Assembly: GCA_036310185.1 (NCBI GenBank)
Contig: JAXJSH010000067.1
Span: forward strand, 1 to 38,161
Origin: JALENY01 sp036310185
GTDB taxonomy: Bacteria > Bacillota > Clostridia > Lachnospirales > Lachnospiraceae
Length of the DNA stretch: 38,161 bases
Reading direction: 5' to 3'
Numbering within the stretch: the stretch's first letter is position 1; every line of letters starts with the position of its first letter. The translations under genes and the position numbers were made by a program. Positions 33,934 to 38,161 of the stretch are shown piece after piece. The notes under the pieces are model-generated. The model ran no database searches. It saw only the letters and a program-made list of their open reading frames with translations, and was not told where the DNA came from.

Positions 33934-35490
33934 TTATACTAATCTTGTAGTCCACTTCGTGCAGTCCCACACATCTGTTGCCAAACCTTCGTAGAATTCC
34001 GGTTCATGACACACCATCAGGATACTGCCCTTATAGTCCAAAAGCGCACGTTTCAATTCATCTTTTGCATCCACATCCAGATGGTTTGTGGGCTCGTCCA
34101 ATACCAGTATATTGGATGGCTTGTTGATCAGCTTGCAAAGGCGCACTTTTGCCTGCTCACCGCCGGAAAGGACTTTTACTTTGCTCTCAATATGCATGGT
34201 CGTCAGTCCGCATTTTGCCAGAGCGGAGCGCACTTCATACTGTGTATAGGAAGGGAATTCCTTCCAAATCTCCTCAATACAGGTTGTCTCTATATCCGGC
34301 GGCATCTCCTGTTCAAAGTAGCCGATTTCCAGATAATCTCCCTGCTGCACACTGCCCGACAAAGGCTTGATCAGACCAAGCAGGCTCTTCAAAAGTGTAC
34401 TCTTTCCGATACCATTGGCTCCGGTCAGTACAATTTTTTCACCGCGCTCCATGGACAGGTTCAGCGGCGAAGATAATGGCTCATCATAACCGATTACCAG
34501 ATCTTCTGTTGTAAACAGGTATCTGGCCGGTGTTCTGGCCACCTTAAAGTTAAATTCCGGTTTCGGTTTTTCTGCTGCCAGTTCGATCAGATCCATATTA
34601 TCCAGTTTTTTCTGACGGGACATGGCCATATTTCTGGTGGCCACCCGCGCCTTATTTCTCGCCACAAAATCCTTCAAATCAGCAATTTCTTTCTGCTGAC
34701 GGTTATAGGCAGCCTCAAGCTGAGATTTTTTCATGGCATAGACTTCCTGAAACTTATCATAATCACCCACGTACCGGTTAAGCTGCAGATTATCCATATG
34801 ATAGATCAGATTGATCACGCTGTTCAAAAAAGGAATATCATGTGAGATCAGAATAAATGCATTCTCATATTCCTGCAGATACCGTTTCAGCCAGCTGATA
34901 TGCTCTGCATCAAGGTAGTTTGTGGGCTCGTCCAAAAGCAGGATATCCGGTTTTTCCAGAAGCAGTTTCGCAAGAAGTACTTTTGTTCTCTGCCCGCCGG
35001 ACAAATCGGTCACATCACGGTCCAGCCCCAGTTCCAGGAGACCAAGGGCACGGGCCACTTCCTCCACTTTTGAATCAATCAGGTAAAAGTCCCGGTTCAT
35101 CAGAAGATCCTGGATCACTGCCAGTTCTTCCATGTATTCTTCCATCTGCTTTTCATCCGCATCGCCCATCTTATCACAGATCTCGTTCATACGAGTCTCC
35201 ATCTCAAAAAGAGAATCAAAAGCACTTCGCAGTACGGAACCTATGGTCATCCCCTTGGTGAGCACCGCGTGCTGATCCAGATAGCCCACACGCACATTTT
35301 TCGCCCACTCAATTTTACCTTCATCGGGCATCAGTTTTCCCGTGATAATATTCATAAAAGTAGATTTTCCCTCGCCGTTAGCCCCAATCAGACCAATATG
35401 CTCGCCTTTCAGCAGCCGAAAAGAAACATCCTCGAAAATCGCACGGTTACCGAAACCATGGGATAAATGCTCAACATTTAAAATACTCAT
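33934..35490 (-). CDS. ABC-F family ATPase
   Basis: A 518-residue protein with two nucleotide-binding domains and no membrane segment. Domain 1 has GANGEGKST, DLSGGQRTKVLLAK and LLLDEPTNYLD. The interdomain linker is basic and helical (RQQKEIADLKDFVARNKARV). Domain 2 has GANGIGKST, LSGGEQAKVRL and LVLDEPTNHLD. This is the ABC-F plan (EttA/YbiT/YkpA-like translation factors acting on the ribosome E site); antibiotic-resistance members also belong here, but nothing points to that. The ATG at 35490 gives the family start MSILNVEHLSHGF. Its ribosome site is weak, while an ATG at 35526 has AAAGGAG only three bases ahead. It follows the symporter gene by 67 bp. Confidence 0.9.
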   Translation of the reverse strand: MSILNVEHLSHGFGNRAIFEDVSFRLLKGEHIGLIGANGEGKSTFMNIITGKLMPDEGKIEWAKNVRVGYLDQHAVLTKGMTIGSVLRSAFDSLFEMETRMNEICDKMGDADEKQMEEYMEELAVIQDLLMNRDFYLIDSKVEEVARALGLLELGLDRDVTDLSGGQRTKVLLAKLLLEKPDILLLDEPTNYLDAEHISWLKRYLQEYENAFILISHDIPFLNSVINLIYHMDNLQLNRYVGDYDKFQEVYAMKKSQLEAAYNRQQKEIADLKDFVARNKARVATRNMAMSRQKKLDNMDLIELAAEKPKPEFNFKVARTPARYLFTTEDLVIGYDEPLSSPLNLSMERGEKIVLTGANGIGKSTLLKSLLGLIKPLSGSVQQGDYLEIGYFEQEMPPDIETTCIEEIWKEFPSYTQYEVRSALAKCGLTTMHIESKVKVLSGGEQAKVRLCKLINKPSNILVLDEPTNHLDVDAKDELKRALLDYKGSILMVCHEPEFYEGLATDVWDCTKWTTRLV

Positions 35491-35557
35491 AAATCTCTGT
35501 ATGTGGTATTCACGCAGAACACACATATACTCCTTTCTCCAGAATCCTGCAAATATC

Positions 35558-37024
35558 TTACGCCTGCTTTTTCGCTTTTCCGGTCGCACAGAATACGACA
35601 AAAGCAAGAAGCAGCAGTGCTACGATCATCCAGCCTGTCAGCATGGCAGTTCCCATGCTCACGAATTTATCCCAGTAACCCTTCAGATAAATGACAATAA
35701 TAATGGCCGGAATCACATAAGATACATACGGGCGCACCGCAGCCGGGAATTTGATTCCTTTTCCCGCATTCACTTCGGCCAGGAAATTATCCCAGCCCCA
35801 TCCATTCTTTCTGGTACAGAATAATACATAGCCAAGGCTGCCCAGCGGAAGCAGATTATTGGAAACAATAAAATCTTCCAGATCCAGAACTGCACTTCCT
35901 TCGCCCAGCGGCTGAAAACCAGACCATACATTATATCCCAGAACACACGGCATACTCAAAAGAATAATCAGCACACCGCATACCAGTACACTTTTTTTAC
36001 GCGTCCAGCCCAGCATATCCATATTAAAGGAAACCAGGTTCTCAAATACGGCAATAACTGTGGAAAATGCCGCAAACGTCAAAAACAGGAAAAACAGAGC
36101 TGCCCACAAACGGCCGCCCGTCATCTTTGCAAAGATGTTTGGAATCGTAATAAAAATAAGGCTCGGACCTGCATCCGGCTGAACTCCAAATGCAAAACAT
36201 GCCGGAATAATAATAAAACCAGCCATCAATGCCACCGATGTATCCAGTGCAGTGATCGTAATTGCCTCACCCATAAGACTTCTGTCTTTATCCAGATAGC
36301 TTCCAAAAATATGCATGGCACCAATACCAATGGACAGTGTAAAGAAAGCCTGACTCATGGCGTTGAATATCACATTTCCAATTCCAGCCTCTGCCATCTT
36401 CTCAAAGTCCGGAACCAGATAAAAGCGGATACCTTCGCCCGCTCCTTCCAGGAAAACAGAATGCACTGCCAGAATCACCATAAGGACCAAAAGTGCTGTC
36501 ATCATAACTTTTGTAATACGCTCGATACCGCCTTTTAATCCAAGGAAACATACACCAAAACCAAGTACACAGATCAGAATGGTCCAAAATGCCATAGACG
36601 GTGCATTTCCCAGAAGATCACCAAATGCCGCATTTACTTCATCCGGAGTCGCCCCAACAAAATCGCCGCGAATGCTCTTATAACAATAATTCAGCATCCA
36701 GCCTGCAACAGCAGTGTAAAACATCATCAACAGATAACATCCTAGGATTCCAATCCATTTCAGCCAATGCCAACGCGTTCCCTTTGGTTCGATTGCTTCG
36801 AAACCAGTTGCCACACTGAGCCTGCTGCCACGGCCGACTGCAAACTCGCAGACAAGGACAGGAATGCCCATAATAAGAAGGAAAAGCAGGTAAATCAGAA
36901 TAAATGCCGCTCCACCATACTCTCCGCACAGATATGGAAACTTCCATACGTTTCCGATACCGATTGCACATCCGGCCGACACAAGAATGAAGCCCAGACG
37001 TGACCCAAATTTTTCTCTTTTCAT
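35558..37024 (-). CDS. Sodium:neurotransmitter-symporter-family (LeuT-like) transporter
   Basis: A 488-residue membrane protein with about twelve helices. TM1 includes the unwound sodium/substrate segment FILVSAGCAIGIGNVWKFPY, and TM6-8 carry FFTLSIGIGAMHIFGSYLDK and FLTFAAFSTVIAVFENLV. These are hallmarks of the NSS family of sodium-coupled amino-acid symporters. The substrate is not readable. It has its own promoter (37059-37088) and AGAGGAG before the ATG. Confidence 0.92.
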   Translation of the reverse strand: MKREKFGSRLGFILVSAGCAIGIGNVWKFPYLCGEYGGAAFILIYLLFLLIMGIPVLVCEFAVGRGSRLSVATGFEAIEPKGTRWHWLKWIGILGCYLLMMFYTAVAGWMLNYCYKSIRGDFVGATPDEVNAAFGDLLGNAPSMAFWTILICVLGFGVCFLGLKGGIERITKVMMTALLVLMVILAVHSVFLEGAGEGIRFYLVPDFEKMAEAGIGNVIFNAMSQAFFTLSIGIGAMHIFGSYLDKDRSLMGEAITITALDTSVALMAGFIIIPACFAFGVQPDAGPSLIFITIPNIFAKMTGGRLWAALFFLFLTFAAFSTVIAVFENLVSFNMDMLGWTRKKSVLVCGVLIILLSMPCVLGYNVWSGFQPLGEGSAVLDLEDFIVSNNLLPLGSLGYVLFCTRKNGWGWDNFLAEVNAGKGIKFPAAVRPYVSYVIPAIIIVIYLKGYWDKFVSMGTAMLTGWMIVALLLLAFVVFCATGKAKKQA

Positions 37025-37058
37025 TGCTTCTATCTCCTCTTTTTTCTCATAGTAATTT

Positions 37059-37088
37059 ATTATACTATCTCATTGATCTTATTGTAAA
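37059..37088 (-). promoter_or_regulatory. Sigma-A promoter of the symporter gene
   Basis: Minus strand TTTACA (37083-37088), 18-bp spacer, perfect TATAAT (37059-37064), about 35 bp before the start. Confidence 0.8.
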
Positions 37089-37164
37089 TCATTAATCGAA
37101 AACATATGATAACTCTCAAAAAAATCAGGGGCTTATATGTGCAATTCGCATAATTTTTCCATTT

Positions 37165-37214
37165 ACCCCAGAACAGACAAACGCCCCCGACAGACATAAC
37201 GTCTGACGGGGGCG
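37165..37214 (-). terminator. Terminator after the SLH-anchored glycosidase
   Basis: CGCCCCCGTCAGAC-5 nt-GTCTGTCGGGGGCG: a 14-base stem, followed on the minus strand by TTTGTCTGTT. The T-tract is imperfect, but the stem is very stable. Confidence 0.82.
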
Positions 37215-37252
37215 CCGGTTTGCTTACAATTTCAATTTACACTATTGATAAA

Positions 37253-38161
37253 TTACTGTGCTGCATTTACAACATTGTCCATATAACGTTTGATAATTAC
37301 TACGGTATGTGCACGACTTGCAACACCCTGCGGGTTAATGTATCCATTATCACCTGAAATCAGGCCTTCTGCTACTGCCCAGCGCATTGCTTCTTTTGCA
37401 AACTCGGATACACTTGCAGCATCCGGGAAGCCGCTCAAATCATCTGTTGCACTAACATCATAGCCGGATACTTTTGCATAACGATACATCATTGTAATCA
37501 TCTGTTCACGGGTACAGGAATCAGACGGTCCGAACAATCCATTCGAATATCCGGTAATAATGCCTTTTTCACTTGCCCACATAACCGGTTCAATAAACCA
37601 TTCCGTCATATCGTTACGTACGACGTCAGCAAACTTACCTTCAACATACTCTGCCTCCGGTGTTCCGGCAACACGATGAAGAATCGTTGCAAACTGTGCT
37701 CTGGAGAGCAGTTCTCCACCACCAAATGTAGTTTCATTCAGACCAGTCATGATACCGTTTTCGTATGCATATACTGCTGCATCATAGTAGAAATCATATT
37801 CTGCTACATCCGTATACGGAAGTTTTGTAGGTTCATCTACAGAACGTTCTGCAACAATATAAGATTCATCATATGCCGGAGCCAGTGCTTCTTCATCTAC
37901 AGAAGTTGTCACTGCTGCGGAAGATTCTACCAGAATCACACCGTTCACTGCCGGTACATCTACGGTCAGACTGCCGTCTGCATCAGCCGTATAAGTTATT
38001 CCGCTGATCAGGTCTGTGAAGGAAGTTCCCTCAACATTCAGTTCTGCCAGACTTAATACAGTCTGTTTGCTTTCGGTTGCATTGTTTGCTACAACGATCA
38101 GCGCATTGCTGTCATCGCGACGAACATAGCCCATCAGATTTTCTGCATCCGGAACAAAGGT
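37253..38161 (-). CDS. C-terminal part of an SLH-anchored, probably GH13 amylase-type, surface glycosidase
   Basis: The frame is open to the right window edge (TFVPDAENL continues upstream of the first ATG), so the N-terminus is missing. Residues 1-90 of the visible part look like the beta-sandwich that closes GH13 amylases/neopullulanases (GYVRRDDSNALIVVANN, DLISGITY, DGSLTVDVPAVNGVILV). After a linker come three S-layer-homology modules: YTDVAEYDFYYDAAVYAYEN...RAQFATILHR, FADVVRNDMTEWFIEPVMWA...REQMITMMYR, and FPDAASVSEFAKEAMRWAVA...RAHTVVIIKR. SLH modules bind pyruvylated wall polymers, so the enzyme would sit on the cell surface. The GH13 call rests only on the C-terminal sandwich and needs the missing part. 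Confidence 0.8.
   Translation of the reverse strand, partial: TFVPDAENLMGYVRRDDSNALIVVANNATESKQTVLSLAELNVEGTSFTDLISGITYTADADGSLTVDVPAVNGVILVESSAAVTTSVDEEALAPAYDESYIVAERSVDEPTKLPYTDVAEYDFYYDAAVYAYENGIMTGLNETTFGGGELLSRAQFATILHRVAGTPEAEYVEGKFADVVRNDMTEWFIEPVMWASEKGIITGYSNGLFGPSDSCTREQMITMMYRYAKVSGYDVSATDDLSGFPDAASVSEFAKEAMRWAVAEGLISGDNGYINPQGVASRAHTVVIIKRYMDNVVNAAQ

Overview
The window looks like a core-chromosome segment of a Gram-positive, low-to-moderate GC member of the Clostridia, most likely Lachnospiraceae. The grounds are the clostridial-type rpoB and rpoC, an L10 leader, strong AGGAGG ribosome binding sites, canonical TTGACA/TATAAT promoters, a FecCD-independent lipoprotein transport style, and family-typical proteins. 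The genus assignment is inference; no 16S gene is present. Almost everything is read from the minus strand. The only plus-strand genes are two LTA-synthase-like genes at 19.6-24.0 kb.

Region 1 (1-15.3 kb) is information-processing. In the direction of transcription (right to left) it holds rpmG-secE-nusG-rplK-rplA, then rplJ-rplL, then rpoB-rpoC. A two-gene unit follows (zinc-ribbon membrane protein plus VanY-like peptidase), then the str operon rpsL-rpsG-fusA. Each unit has its own recognisable sigma-A promoter and terminator. Visible control RNAs include an L10 leader with attenuator, two copies of a probable L1-binding 23S mimic (one before rplK, one before rplA), and a strongly folded, apparently unnamed rpoB leader.

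Region 2 (15.3-24.0 kb) has an ABC-2-type exporter pair whose -10 box lies inside a perfect 34-bp palindrome. Next is a PurF-like phosphoribosyltransferase without the N-terminal cysteine nucleophile, divergent from two tandem LTA-synthase-like membrane enzymes.

Region 3 (24.0-30.8 kb) is a 2-aminoethylphosphonate (AEP) uptake and degradation cluster. It holds an ABC ATPase, a double permease whose reading frame runs on into the lipoprotein binding protein, phnW and phnX. Imported AEP would be transaminated to phosphonoacetaldehyde, then cleaved to acetaldehyde and phosphate. An upstream RpiR/MurR-type regulator, separated by a terminator, is the likely local controller.

Region 4 (30.8-38.2 kb) holds a coiled-coil protein next to what looks like a truncated signal peptidase I, a tRNA-modifying MnmM-like methyltransferase, and a PlsC-like acyltransferase carrying a zinc ribbon. 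It ends with an ABC-F ATPase, a sodium:neurotransmitter-symporter-type transporter, and the C-terminal part of a probable GH13 amylase anchored by three SLH modules.

The observations I rate most worth checking are the permease-binding protein fusion, the duplicated L1 sites, the rpoB leader fold, the Cys-less PurF paralog, the palindrome over the exporter promoter, and the folded leader of the coiled-coil gene. I did not find a clearly new multi-gene system; the AEP cluster with its fused transporter is the nearest candidate.
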